DNA from: Bdellovibrionales bacterium
GTDB taxonomy: Bacteria; Bdellovibrionota; Bdellovibrionia; Bdellovibrionales; Bdellovibrionaceae
NCBI GenBank assembly: GCA_016713585.1
Contig: JADJOV010000027.1
Location: forward strand, 391,430-455,429
DNA length: 64,000 nucleotides
Reading direction: 5' to 3'
Position 1 is the stretch's first letter. The number at the start of each line of letters is the position of its first letter. The position numbers were made by a program, and so were the translations under genes. This document shows positions 1 to 9,582 of this stretch, piece by piece. The notes beneath the pieces are model-generated. The model saw nothing but the letters and a program-made list of their open reading frames with translations, was not told the origin of the DNA and did not search any database.

Positions 1-1358
1 TTTTCGTGTACTATACCAAGTTCGGTGAAGCTAAAAAGATCGCCCAAGTCCTGACCGGCGTCGCGAAGGACGCCGCGCCAAAAAATGCTATTCCTGGGGC
101 CGGTGGCGCTCCTGGTCTTTCGCCGTTTCCAAGCACTGGGTTTGGCGGCCCGACCCAATCACCGCAGTCTACGACGCCTGCTGGCGGCGAGCTTTTTGGC
201 GGGGATGTCAAGATCACCGCCGACGAGACTACAAATAGCCTTGTCATCACGGCCAGCAAACAAGATTACGAGATTGTTCTCAACTTGCTTGCCAAAATTG
301 ACATTCCTCGAGATCAAGTTTTCGTCGAAGCCGTGATAATGGAAATGAATATGGTCGACAACAACAGCTGGGGCTCTGGTTACTATCAATATGGAAGCTC
401 TGGTTTTGGTCGGGGTGGCTACAACACCGGCGTGGATGTCTCGCAAATTTTGAATCCCCTCCCTGGCGGCGAAGGCTCCCCGTTGATTTTGCCATTTTCC
501 ATGGGAAAATCAGTTAAAATGACTAACCCCGCCTCGCCAGGAACCTCAATAGAAGTTCCCAGCCTGGTTGCTTTCTTTCAGCTGCTGACCACCAATAAAA
601 GAACAAATATTTTATCCACACCAAAAATTCTCGCCCTTGACAATCAAGAGGCCGAAATTGAAGTTGGAGATAAAGTCATCACCGGGGTCACAACGACAGC
701 CTCCGCCGCAGGGCAACTCAAGCCTCGCCGAATTTTGAAAATGCGACGATTAAGCTCAAAATCAAACCCTTTATCAGCCCAGCCTCCAATTCAATTCGAA
801 TGGAAGTGCAGCAGGATATCAAACAGCCTAACAATAACCTCAAACCTCCAAAAGCCCTTCAAGATTTGGCCTTATCACTATCTTCACGCACAATCAAAAC
901 ACAAATTGTTGTGACCAATGGAGACACTGCCATTCTCGGGGGCCTTATCAAAGATACCGATACAGAGACCGTCAATAAAAGTTCCCTTGCTCGGAGATTT
1001 GCCAATCATTGGTTGGCTCTTTAAAGGTCGGCAAATTTCCAAAGATAAAGTGAACTTATTGGTGTTCTTGACCCCAAAAATCGTCCGCAGCCCCAGAGAG
1101 ACCAAAGAAATTCTGGACACAAATCTTGAGGAGAGACTGGAGTATGTCAAGGAAGCTGGCGGAAAAGATCCTTACGGCAAAAAAGTTGACCAAATTCAAA
1201 AACGCACGGCTCTCTTGAAGGGGTCCACTGACTCAACGACACCGGTCCCTCAGGGCACTGACTTGAAAAGCACTCCCGAGACGATAGCGCCACCGCCGCC
1301 AGAAATTTCCCCTAGCCCTACGTCGAGTGATGATGACATTGAGCAGCTCTTGCAGTAA
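1..1358 (+). CDS. gspD: type II secretion secretin GspD, C-terminal part, two frameshifts
   Basis: Outer-membrane secretin through which folded proteins leave the periplasm. The 5' end lies outside the window; reading starts in an N-domain (FVYYTKFGEAKKIAQVL), followed by a Gly/Pro-rich linker, another N-domain (ITADETTNSLVITAS) and the secretin core (IEVGDKVITGV, VTNGDTAILGGLI, VPLLGDLPIIGWLF, LVFLTPKIV). Three reading frames must be joined: a shift near 715-722, and one surplus A in the run at 977-980, after which the conserved VPLLGDLP motif reads correctly. The tail after about 1180 is Pro/Ser/Thr-rich and ends in DDDIEQLLQ. It is the first visible gene of the gsp operon, 29 bases before gspE. 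Family call is certain; whether the frameshifts are biological is doubtful. Confidence 0.93.
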
Positions 1359-1387
1359 ATTTTAATTCACTCAGGACCGGGAGAAAT

Positions 1388-3072
1388 TTGGATATTCAAA
1401 ATGTTCTTTCTAAAAGCACTTCGCTCTCACCCGATCAAGTTCGATCGATTTTGAGCAATCCTTCGATCGCTGGGCCCGCCAGCGTCGGTGAGGCTCTGGC
1501 GCTTAAGGAGTATTCGACCGCCGAAGACTTGGTGGCCGAGCTCTGCCGCGAACTGAGCTTAGATTTTATAAAAGATATTCCTATCGGCGATATTCCCGTG
1601 GATTTGGTTCGGAATTTGTCGATTAATTACGCCAAACAGCAGTGCATATTGCCCTATAAAGAGGACCAAGAAAATCTCACTGTATTGACCAGCAATCCTG
1701 TGAATCTGAAAGCCCTGGACGACCTTCGGGTTCTTTTTGGAAAGCGTGTAAAACCTTTGATCACGACCAACCAAAAACTCCATGAAGCAATTAATAGAGT
1801 TTATGAAAAAAGCACTTCAAACTTGCAAGGCCTTGACGAAATTGAGGAAGAGGAAGTCGATCTCGATGATCCAATTATTGATTTGCTTGAAGCCGGTGAT
1901 GATGATGCACCAGTCATTAAACTTGTAAACTCACTCCTGTTTCGGGCCGTCAAAGAAAAAGCCTCAGATATCCATTTAGAGCCCTATGAAAAAGATATGG
2001 TGGTGCGCTTTCGAATGGACGGTATTTTATATGATATTTTTAAACCACCAAAGAAATTGCAGAACGCCATTACCTCTCGAATCAAAGTCATGGGAAGCTT
2101 AAATATCGCAGAAAAAAGGTTGCCGCAAGATGGCCGAATTCCCCTCAAAGTGGGCGGCAAAGATATTGATATTCGTCTCTCAACTGTACCTACGGCCTTT
2201 GGGGAACGGCTTGTTATGCGTCTCCAAGATAGATCGAATGTGGTCCTTGAACTTGAGCAACTTGGCTTTTCCACGCAGTCCATGACCCATCTGGACGATT
2301 TGCTTCATAGAACCTACGGCATTGTTCTTGTCACCGGCCCCACGGGTTCGGGAAAATCGACGACTCTTTATGCCTGCCTCACTCGCCTGAATAAACCAGA
2401 CGTCAATATTCTCACAGTTGAGGATCCTGTCGAACAAAGGATCCATGGCTTAGGAGCAAGTGCAAGTGAATGCTAGATTGGGCTAACCTTTGCCGCGGGA
2501 CTCAGATCTTTTCTGCGGCAAGATCCAGACATCATTATGGTGGGTGAGATTCGAGATCTTGAAACCTGTGAATTGGCAATTACTTCTTCATTGACAGGTC
2601 ACCTTGTGCTTTCAACTCTCCATACAAATGATGCGGCTGGTGCCTTTCCCCGTTTAATTGACTTCGGAGTTGAACCTTTTTTGATTGCCACTTCAATATT
2701 GGGCGTCATTTCGCAACGTCTGATTCGCGTTCTTTGTCCTCACTGTAAAGCCCCCTATGAGCCCACGGATTTTGAATTGGGAAATTTGGGCTTAACCCGA
2801 GCCCAAGCCGACAAGGGCAATATTTGTAAAACCGTTGGATGCAACCACTGCAATCAGAAGGGGTATTCCGGGCCGGTCTTTGATTCAAGAGCTTCTTCCG
2901 GTCACTGACGATATTCGCTCCCTGATCATGCAAAGAAAAGACGGGACAACGATAAAAAAAGCAGGCCATTGCCAATGGCATGCTTACTTTTAGAGATCAT
3001 GGTATACAGAAAGTCTTAGCTGGAATTACCACCATCGAAGAGCTCCTGAGTAACTCACAACTTGATATCTAG
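1388..3072 (+). CDS. gspE: type II secretion ATPase GspE, four single-base indels
   Basis: Cytoplasmic hexameric ATPase that powers pseudopilus assembly. From the TTG start at 1388: N-terminal GspE domain, then the ATPase core with Walker A GPTGSGKST, Asp box DPVEQRIHGLG, Walker B IIMVGEIRDLET, His box STLHTNDAAGAFPRL and the tetracysteine zinc motif (LCPHC...GCNHC). Reading through needs four corrections: an extra base near 2455, a missing base near 2475 (restores QVQVNARIGLTFAAGLRS), an extra base near 2873 and an extra base near 2965. The net of +2 exactly matches the frame offset between start and the stop at 3070-3072, giving about 560 residues, normal for the family. gspF starts 9 bases later. 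Confidence 0.93.
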
Positions 3073-3081
3073 GACTGATTA

Positions 3082-4295
3082 ATGCCTATTTTTGATTACA
3101 AAGGACTTTCAAAAGGTGGAAAAAACATCAAGGGAGTTGTTGACGCCGAAAACATGAGAGTGGCGCGACAGAAGCTCAAAAAAGATGGTGTTTTTGTCAC
3201 TGACATTAAGGACCGCAAACGGGCGTCGGCCAGAAAGAAAAAAGCCTCAACCCGCGGGGGCGTCCCGCTTCGCGATTTAGCCTTGATGATGCGGCAGCTA
3301 GCGACCCTCGTCAAAGCCAACATTCAGCTTGTCGATGCCTTGGGTATTATTTCTGAGCAGGTTGACCACCCAGCCTTAAAGGATGCTTTGGCCGATTGCA
3401 AAAATATGGTTAATGAGGGAAGTACCCTGAACAAGGCTCTGGCTAAATACCCTAATATCTTCTCTAATATTTTTGTCACAATGATCGAGGCCGGCGAGGC
3501 CTCTGGAAGTCTTGATGCTATCCTCATGCGACTTGCCGAGTTTTCAGAAGCGGCTGCCGACCTCAAATCCAAACTGAGCTCTGCAATGACTTATCCGATT
3601 ATTTTGCTTATTATTGTTTTGGGAATTCTGTTTGGTCTGTTCACCGTCGTCATCCCAAAAATCACTGTCATCTTCGAGGCAAATCCAAATTTAACCCTTC
3701 CCTGGTATACTCAAGTCGTTATGGATATCAGCGGATTTATGGTCAACTATTGGTATTTAATTATCGGCCTTATCGGTGGCTCAATATACGTATTTATTGC
3801 ATGGAAAAAAACCCCTGCCGGTTCGATAAAATGGGATTCAATTTCTTTAAAAATTCCTCTCTTTGGCCCAATTATTCGCATGGTCGCGATCGCTCGGTTC
3901 ACCAGAACCCTTTCGACCCTCCTGACGGGCGGAGTCCCCATGCTTATGGCCATGGATATTGTCAAAAATGTCGTCGACAATCATATCATCTCAGAAGCCA
4001 TTGATGATGCGCGGAGTAATATCAGCGAAGGTGAATCTATCTCTGGTCCCTTAAAAAAATCCGGACAATTCCCGTCAATCGTCATTGATATGGTCAGCAT
4101 CGGCGAAAAACTGGAGAGCTCGAAAATATGCTGTCTCAGGTGTCTGATGCCTACGATTTTCAGGTTAAGGCCAAGATTGAAACAATGACAGCGCTTGTCA
4201 CTCCCCTCGTCACTGTGATCATGGGTTTCGTGGTATTTATTATCGTCATTTCAATTATGATGCCCATGTTTGAGATGACAGACATTGGCAATTAG
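3082..4295 (+). CDS. gspF: type II secretion inner-membrane platform protein GspF, one frameshift
   Basis: Polytopic inner-membrane protein that couples GspE to pseudopilus assembly. N-terminal PIFDYKGLSKGGKNIKGVV and two T2SSF domains, each starting with a (R/T)QLATLVKANI- or TRTLSTLLTGGVPM-type helix, and three hydrophobic spans (about residues 170-190, 215-235 and the C-terminus). The open frame stops early at 4188. Adding one A to the five-A run at 4106-4110 restores GEKTGELENMLSQVSDAYD and the last transmembrane segment (LVTPLVTVIMGFVVFII), ending at 4295 with about 404 residues, the usual GspF length. The gene lies inside the gsp operon. Confidence 0.93.
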
Positions 4296-4344
4296 TTTTA
4301 ACATGATCAATGTTTTAACCTTAAAGAAGCTGGTGAAGGACATT

Positions 4345-4827
4345 ATGAAAACTAATCTTTTTTATCTTTTTGTAAAATTTGTGAAGAATTTTTGGCGTCA
4401 ACCAATGAAACTCTCATCTAAATCCGGCTTTAGTTTAGTTGAGATTATGATCGTTCTAGCCATTATCGGAACAATATTGGGAATGATTGGGACCAAGATT
4501 TTTAATGCCCAGAAAAAAGCTCAAGTGAGAGAAGCTTCAATCATGATAAATAGCGTCGCTGACGCCTTGAGTATGTATTACAATGATTGTGGGCAGTATC
4601 CAAAAACACTCAAGGGTTTGGTCGAGCCTGACCCTGACTGCAAAAATTGGATGGATGTCTACTACAAAGGCGATCTCAGAGACCCTTGGAAAACAGATTT
4701 AGTTTATGAGTTAAACGGCAATGACTTTACACTAAAGAGTCTCGGCAATGACCGACGCGAGGGTGGCACTCAATTAAACCGCGACATTGTCTATGGTGAG
4801 GATTTGTCCGGTCCGGCTGGCAAATAA
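4345..4827 (+). CDS. gspG: major pseudopilin GspG
   Basis: Major pseudopilin that forms the periplasmic pseudopilus after cleavage by prepilin peptidase. The prepilin site is KSG/FSLVEIMIVLAIIG, with the conserved Glu at +5 and a following hydrophobic helix. The C-terminal domain has the GspG pattern (QYPKTLKGLVEPDPDCKNW, DPWKTDLVYE, SLGNDRREGGTQLNRDI). I prefer the ATG at 4345 because GAAGGA lies just upstream. The ATG at 4405 would give a shorter, more typical leader (MKLSSKSG) but has a weaker ribosome site. A longer start at 4285 would overlap gspF and is unlikely. A large inverted repeat follows the gene. Confidence 0.93.
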   Translation: MKTNLFYLFVKFVKNFWRQPMKLSSKSGFSLVEIMIVLAIIGTILGMIGTKIFNAQKKAQVREASIMINSVADALSMYYNDCGQYPKTLKGLVEPDPDCKNWMDVYYKGDLRDPWKTDLVYELNGNDFTLKSLGNDRREGGTQLNRDIVYGEDLSGPAGK

Positions 4828-4846
4828 AAGTATTATCACCTCCGTA

Positions 4847-5006
4847 AGGGTCTGTAACAAAATAAGGTATCCAATTTGGTTTAAAGGTTTTTGGCCAGAC
4901 CGAGGCGCGACGACGAGGTTTTAGCACCGCTAAATTGAGGAGGAGTCACGAAGGAATGGACAAAAAGATTAAACCAAATTGGATACCTTATTTTGTTACA
5001 GACCCT
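4847..5006. repeat. 38-bp perfect inverted repeat with 84-nt loop between gspG and gspH
   Basis: Left arm 4847-4884 and right arm 4969-5006 are perfect reverse complements (beginning AGGGTCTGTAACAAAATAAG on the left). The 84-nt spacer holds AGGAGGAGTCACGAAGGAATGG, which resembles a translation start. Because the arms mirror each other, the same peptide (PNWIPYFVTDP) is readable on both strands. The right arm extends in frame into gspH and could give it a false N-terminal extension. As RNA it would form a very stable hairpin between two pseudopilin genes. It could be a MITE-like or REP-like mobile repeat; no second copy is visible in this window. Confidence 0.85.
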
Positions 5007-5024
5007 AAAGGAACCCACTGTCCT

Positions 5025-5606
5025 GTGAAGAGAAATCGCGGATTCACTCTAGTCGAAATCTTGATCGTTTTGGGCATTATGGGAACTGTGGTTGCCATGG
5101 GACTGACTCGAATAAAAAGGAAAGATAATAATCTAAAGTCCGTTGCCCGAAAAATGCTTGGCATGACCAAAGAGGTCAGAAACCGGGCTCGCCTGACTGG
5201 TTCGACCTATCGAATTGTCTTTCAACTGAGTGATCAAGACCCCACCTACTGGGTTGAGTCTGCCCAAGGACGCCAGAAACGAGAGACTGAAGAGCAACGA
5301 AAGAAACGGGATGACGATAAGGAAAAGAAGTCATCTGCCCTTTTTTCCAGAGATGACAAATTTGGCAAGAAACCCAGAGCCCTTCCTTCAGGCTTATTTT
5401 TTGGCTCCATCGAGATTGCTGGAGTCCTTGATCCGACAAAAACAGGAACAGAGTTTGTTTATTTTTCTCCAGATGGTTTTGCGGAGGCCAGTCTCATTCA
5501 AATTACTGATAGAAAAAAACTCACTTGGTCCCTGGCCATTAATCCACTCACTGGGCAGCTTGATATTATTCCTGAAGCCAAGACCCTCAAGGATCTTGAG
5601 CGATGA
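5025..5606 (+). CDS. gspH: minor pseudopilin GspH
   Basis: Minor pseudopilin of the type II system. With the GTG start at 5025 the protein begins MKRNRG/FTLVEILIVLGIMG, an ideal prepilin leader with Glu at +5; AAAGGA lies about 12 bases upstream. The frame is open upstream to 4935, but that extension is the right arm of an inverted repeat and would put about 30 residues ahead of the leader, so I reject it. The middle is highly charged (KRETEEQRKKRDDDKEKK). The C-terminal beta domain (TEFVYFSPDGFAEASLIQI) fits the GspH fold. ATGA overlap with gspI. Confidence 0.88.
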   Translation: MKRNRGFTLVEILIVLGIMGTVVAMGLTRIKRKDNNLKSVARKMLGMTKEVRNRARLTGSTYRIVFQLSDQDPTYWVESAQGRQKRETEEQRKKRDDDKEKKSSALFSRDDKFGKKPRALPSGLFFGSIEIAGVLDPTKTGTEFVYFSPDGFAEASLIQITDRKKLTWSLAINPLTGQLDIIPEAKTLKDLER

Positions 5607-6142
5607 ATACACCGAGAAAAACACTAAAAAAAACACTGAGAACTTCTGGAATGTCACTGCTTGAGGTTTTGATTGCGATGATGATTCTTTCTGCAGGCTT
5701 GATTTTGATTTCCACCTCTTGGAGCGGAACTTTTGCGCGCCTCAAAAAAACCCAACAGACCTTGGAGATCGCGGCCCTCTTGCAACGGAAAATGGTTGAA
5801 ATCGAAATGGAGTATAAAAACAAACCCCTTGAATCAATTGACGACGAGAAGTCCGATGATTTTGGAAGCGAATTTCCCCAGTACAGTTGGAAAATGCAGT
5901 CAAAGAAATTTGAAATGCCTGATATGACAGCTATGCTTATCGGTCGGGACGGAGGAGCCAATCAGATGCTCTTGACGATCATGAAGCCATTCACCGACCA
6001 CCTTTCAAAATCAGTTAAGGAAGTCAAGGTCACCGTGATCTACACGCCAAAAAAAGCGAAACCAATCAATTATTCTCTCACGACTTATTTTATCGATTAT
6101 GACAAAGAGATTGCCCTTCCTCCCATGGGAGCCGGCCTGTGA
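5603..6142 (+). CDS. gspI: minor pseudopilin GspI
   Basis: Minor pseudopilin, part of the GspI-J-K tip complex. Prepilin leader ends TSG/MSLLEVLIAMMILSAG, with Met at +1 as is common in GspI, and Glu at +5. The remaining domain (ALLQRKMVEIEMEYK, VTVIYTPKKAKPINYSLTTY) matches the short GspI fold; 179 residues. It overlaps gspH by 4 bases (ATGA) and gspJ by 4 bases (GTGA), indicating translational coupling. Confidence 0.9.
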   Translation: MNTPRKTLKKTLRTSGMSLLEVLIAMMILSAGLILISTSWSGTFARLKKTQQTLEIAALLQRKMVEIEMEYKNKPLESIDDEKSDDFGSEFPQYSWKMQSKKFEMPDMTAMLIGRDGGANQMLLTIMKPFTDHLSKSVKEVKVTVIYTPKKAKPINYSLTTYFIDYDKEIALPPMGAGL

Positions 6143-7077
6143 TACTCTCATCCCGGCCTTGTAGAAGGTCCTCCACCCGAAAGGCCTCCTCGAAAACCAA
6201 TGGCTTTTCCTTGGTTGAAATCATGATTGTTCTGATGATTCTCGCCACATTAGGAACACTCGTGGGACGCGCGATCAGTCAGGCTGTTAAGGCAAAAATC
6301 AAAATTCAAGATCAAATTGATCAGGCCTCCAGACTTCGCGATTCGGTCAAACTTATGCAACGAGATATTGAACTGGCCTACCATCATTTAGATTGGGAAA
6401 AAGAATTGCAGGATTTGATCAAAAAGAAATCGACGCCTTCACCCGCGGCGGCCCCGAATTCAGCACCTCCCAACCCTGGATTCCCAAATTTCCCGCCCCC
6501 ACCCAACCAGGCGGAGACACCAGAAGAAAAGCGTGAGGTTCCGAGGGTCGATCCCGTCACCCATTTTGTTGGTTCCGCCGATAGTCTTCACTTTGTCACC
6601 ATGAACCAGATGCAAATGAGTCGGGAAGCCCTGCAGGCTGATTTTGTGGAGGTGGGCTACGCTCTGAAGGAGTGTAGATCCACGGATGGCAAAATCACGT
6701 CTCAATGTCTTTGGCGAAGATCTGCCAACTTAGTCGACACTGACGTCACCAAAGGGGGTGAAGAACTTGTACTCCTTGAAAACGTGACTGAATTTAAGCT
6801 TAAATATATTGGTGTCGGCAAACAAGATTGGGTCGACGATTGGAAAACAAATTCAAGTCAGGACGTCAATGTCAGAAATAAATTTCCATCAGCTGTTGAA
6901 ATTTCAATCACAGCTGAAAAGAAAGTCGATGGAAAAAAAGGAAAAACCTACTCCATGCAAACTGTTGTGCCCATTCATTTTCCAAATAATAAGGACGACA
7001 AAGCTGGCTCGAGCGGATCAAGCGCTCCAGGAAGTCAATTCCCACAACCGGGCGCACCGCTCAGGGACGGGCTCTAA
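6139..7077 (+). CDS. gspJ: minor pseudopilin GspJ
   Basis: Minor pseudopilin of the tip complex. The leader is long and basic, ending KTNG/FSLVEIMIVLMILATLG with Glu at +5. It is followed by a GspJ-like domain (DSVKLMQRDIELAYHH, ADSLHFVTMNQMQMS, VLLENVTEFKLKYIG). A proline-rich insertion at about residues 98-125 (PAAAPNSAPPNPGFPNFPPP) and a Ser/Gly/Pro-rich tail are unusual for the family. GTG start at 6139 overlaps gspI; one-base overlap with gspK at 7077. Confidence 0.88.
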   Translation: MILSSRPCRRSSTRKASSKTNGFSLVEIMIVLMILATLGTLVGRAISQAVKAKIKIQDQIDQASRLRDSVKLMQRDIELAYHHLDWEKELQDLIKKKSTPSPAAAPNSAPPNPGFPNFPPPPNQAETPEEKREVPRVDPVTHFVGSADSLHFVTMNQMQMSREALQADFVEVGYALKECRSTDGKITSQCLWRRSANLVDTDVTKGGEELVLLENVTEFKLKYIGVGKQDWVDDWKTNSSQDVNVRNKFPSAVEISITAEKKVDGKKGKTYSMQTVVPIHFPNNKDDKAGSSGSSAPGSQFPQPGAPLRDGL

Positions 7078-8343
7078 TGGGATTACTTCAGCGACTAAGG
7101 ACCCCCATCAGTAATACTAAGGGAATCGCCCTGATCATGGCTGTCTCGGCTGTCAGTCTTCTCATCTATATCGCGATGGAAGTTATGTACGATTCAAATG
7201 TTGAGTACATCGTCAATAGTCAGTCCCTCAGTGGATTGAAAGCCTATTATGCTGCCAAGGCCGGAATGGATATCAGTCTGCTTCGAATTAAGATTTACCA
7301 AACTGTGAAACAGAAAATGGGCTCAAACGCATCGCAGATTCCGTATTTGGAACAAATTTGGCGATTCCCCTTAGTCTGGCCCCTTGAAATTTCTGAGGGG
7401 ACAAGTTCCATTGAGAAAGATGAAGCCAACAAGGCAGTTAAAGAGTCCTTGATGGATGCGACTTTCAGAACTGATATTGAAGATGAGGGATCAAAGATTG
7501 ATCTTAATGATTTGGCATCTTCTTCGAAAACTCTAGCTGAAATTACTAAAAAACAAGTCCTGCAAATATTTGAATCTGAAAAACGTGACAATCCTGATTT
7601 CAATACAAAGTACTCGAGCTACCGATTCCCCGAGCTCGTTAATTATATTTCTGACTGGATGAGCAGCAAGCGCGAAGGACTCAATGGCGGCGAAAAATCA
7701 GCTCCTTATCGAGACTACAAAGCAGATGGTTTTCCACCCAATCGAGGATTCAGAACCGTCCGTGAACTTCGCCTGGTCCCCGGCATGTCCGATGAACTGT
7801 ATGATCTCATGGAGCCCAGAGTCACCATCTACGGATTGAAAGGGATCAATCCCAATTCCGCGAGCAAAGAAGTTCTTATGACCCTCGACCCGGGTATTAC
7901 CGCCGAGGTAGCAAAGAAGATTCAGGATCGTGTTAATGACTCCGACCAAGGTGGTCCTTTCAAGGGCGGAGAAGAAGGAATTAGTGCCTTTTGGGCTTTT
8001 GTCACGGGGCCTGCCGGAGCCCGTCTCGAACAAGATCCAAAAACAATTCCCATTGTGATTGATTCAATGGTTTCATTCAAGATTAGTTCAACTGGACTCT
8101 TTTCAGGAACCGCCCGAAAAATCACAGCTATTGTTCTGGATCTCAATCAATCAGCCCAAAGAACCTCCGATCTTCTCAAAAAAGACAAAAAAGATGAAAA
8201 ACCCCCAGATCCCGCAGAGAAGAAACCCCACCTCCTGGCCTTGGCCCGACGGTCGCCCACTGCCTCCAGGAGCTCCCGCCCAAGCCAAAACCGAACCCAT
8301 ACCAAAGGGTCCCCCTCGAATTGTCTATTGGTCTGAGAATTAA
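7077..8343 (+). CDS. gspK: minor pseudopilin GspK, frameshift near the C-terminus
   Basis: Large minor pseudopilin capping the pseudopilus. Leader TKG/IALIMAVSAVSLLIYIAMEV (no Glu at +5, as usual for GspK), an alpha-domain insertion, a helix-hairpin-helix-like stretch (GLKGINPNSASKEVLMTL) and the beta domain. The open frame ends at 8336 in a tail unlike any pseudopilin. Removing one C from the four-C run at 8226-8229 restores a proline-rich tail ending GPPRIVYWSEN, with the stop at 8341-8343. It closes the first half of the gsp operon. Confidence 0.88.
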
Positions 8344-8442
8344 GGACCCTTAGCCGGGTGGTTTTACATTTCTCAAATCAGGTAAATCTTTTGATGCTTC
8401 TGGTGGAGGGGAGGTGAAGCGCAAAAGAAGAAATAGACAATC

Positions 8443-8471
8443 TTGACACTATTTCGTGATGTATGTACTGT
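8443..8471 (+). promoter_or_regulatory. candidate promoter for the HEPN/MNT pair
   Basis: A perfect -35-like TTGACA at 8443-8448 is followed after 17 bases by a weak -10 (TACTGT, 8466-8471). It lies in the AT-rich gap between gspK and the toxin-antitoxin pair. The weak -10 makes this tentative. Confidence 0.3.
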
Positions 8472-8608
8472 TTGTCTGGAATTTATAGCTTAGTAAATTT
8501 CTTGTCACTTAAACCAATTTTTTAAACCAATTTTTAGGAAACTCTGCTTGGCAATATCAACCGAAGAGCTCAAAAGCTATAGAATCTCTGAAAATTGCAA
8601 CGAATCTA

Positions 8609-8935
8609 ATGAAACAAAGTAATTTTCAAGATTTCGAACTTCAAAGAGCACTTCGGGATGCTTGTATTCAGAGATTTGAGTATTCTATCGAACTTTCGTG
8701 GAAAGTCAGCATGAAAATTTTGGGTTCATCAACTGTGGCGGCTAAGCCTGCGATCAGAGAGATGGCGCGAAATAGTTTAATATCAAATTCAGGATTGTGG
8801 CTTGATTTTATTGAATCTCGAAATGAAACATCCCACGCCTATGATGAGGACATAGCCACTAAAGTATTTTTGACTGTACAAAAATTTATTCCAGAAGCAG
8901 AGAAATTGATTTGTTCGCTTGAGCAAATAAAATGA
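8609..8935 (+). CDS. HEPN-domain protein (HI0074-like nucleotidyltransferase substrate-binding family)
   Basis: Probable toxin of a HEPN/MNT toxin-antitoxin module. Seen: the family signature IQRFEYSIELSWK and the HEPN RNase motif R-x4-H (RNETSH) near residue 72. Family knowledge: HEPN toxins cleave RNA and are neutralised by AMPylation by the partner MNT protein. The ATG at 8609 cuts off the first helix. Homologous-looking sequence (SSKAIESLKIATNL) continues upstream in frame to a stop at 8510 without any ATG, GTG or TTG, so the true start is either non-canonical or hidden by an indel. The pair is wedged between gspK and gspL, which suggests insertion into the gsp operon. Confidence 0.8.
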   Translation: MKQSNFQDFELQRALRDACIQRFEYSIELSWKVSMKILGSSTVAAKPAIREMARNSLISNSGLWLDFIESRNETSHAYDEDIATKVFLTVQKFIPEAEKLICSLEQIK

Positions 8936-9240
8936 AATTTGGCTTGTCCGACGAACAATATTCGATATTGAATGAGTTGCTAATCAAGCCGCTGAAGACA
9001 AAAAACGCGTCCGTCTATGTTTTTGGATCGCGGGCGCGCGGATCCTATCATCCGTATTCAGATATTGACATTTTATTCATCGACGATCAAAAAAATCCAG
9101 TCAGCCAATCTGAAATTGCAAAAATTAATGAAGATTTGGAAGAGTCGAGGTTAGAAATTAAGGTTGATATAGTTCGAAGCGAAGATTTAGCGAAGTCATA
9201 TGCCGATTCGGTCAATGAAGATAAAATCCTAATTGAATAG
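8932..9240 (+). CDS. minimal nucleotidyltransferase (MNT) antitoxin
   Basis: Antitoxin partner of the preceding HEPN protein. It has the nucleotidyltransferase signature GSRARGSYHPYSDIDIL (GSxAxG...SDxDxL) at about residues 32-48 and a further acidic position in KVDIV near residue 79, giving the three-carboxylate active site. At 102 residues it is the usual length. It overlaps the HEPN gene by 4 bases (ATGA), so translation is coupled. Activity as an AMPylase of the toxin is inferred from the family. Confidence 0.85.
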   Translation: MKFGLSDEQYSILNELLIKPLKTKNASVYVFGSRARGSYHPYSDIDILFIDDQKNPVSQSEIAKINEDLEESRLEIKVDIVRSEDLAKSYADSVNEDKILIE

Positions 9241-9582
9241 AAAAGATTTACCTGTGATTTGAACTTTCTCTCCACCGAATCGATATGTGCTTTATCGCTC
9301 ATGATTTCGACATAGAACAAGATGGGCGCACAAATATTAGTGACTAACCTCGAAAAAGGCCATGGATGAATTTCGCGAATCACTCGTCCACTCTGGAATT
9401 GCATTGTAAGAATGTAGCCCTTTTCCGAGTCAAAAGTCCAGGATCTTAACGTCAAGGGGATTGGTCACCCAAAGAGCCTTCCCAAAGAGCTTTCTTAAAA
9501 TGTATACTGGCCCTAGAATTCGACATAGATCGCAGTCATGAACTCGAGGCTTTTTACATTTTAAGGGTTTGGGATTTACGTT
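9241..9582. other. non-coding gap upstream of gspL
   Basis: 342 bases between the MNT gene and gspL. A minus-strand reading frame covers much of it but shows no recognisable domain. GATTTACCTGTGATTTGA at 9246-9263 is nearly repeated at 25843-25860. TATACT at about 9500 could be a -10 box for gspL. Nothing else is visible. Confidence 0.4.

Noticed and set aside
4935..5024. N-terminal extension of gspH, and the mirrored frame 4727-4927 on the minus strand
   Set aside because: Both arise from the arms of the inverted repeat; a pseudopilin needs its leader at the very N-terminus, supplied by the GTG at 5025.
9087..9455. Minus-strand frame of 122 codons
   Set aside because: Largely antisense to the MNT gene, with no domain and no ribosome site.
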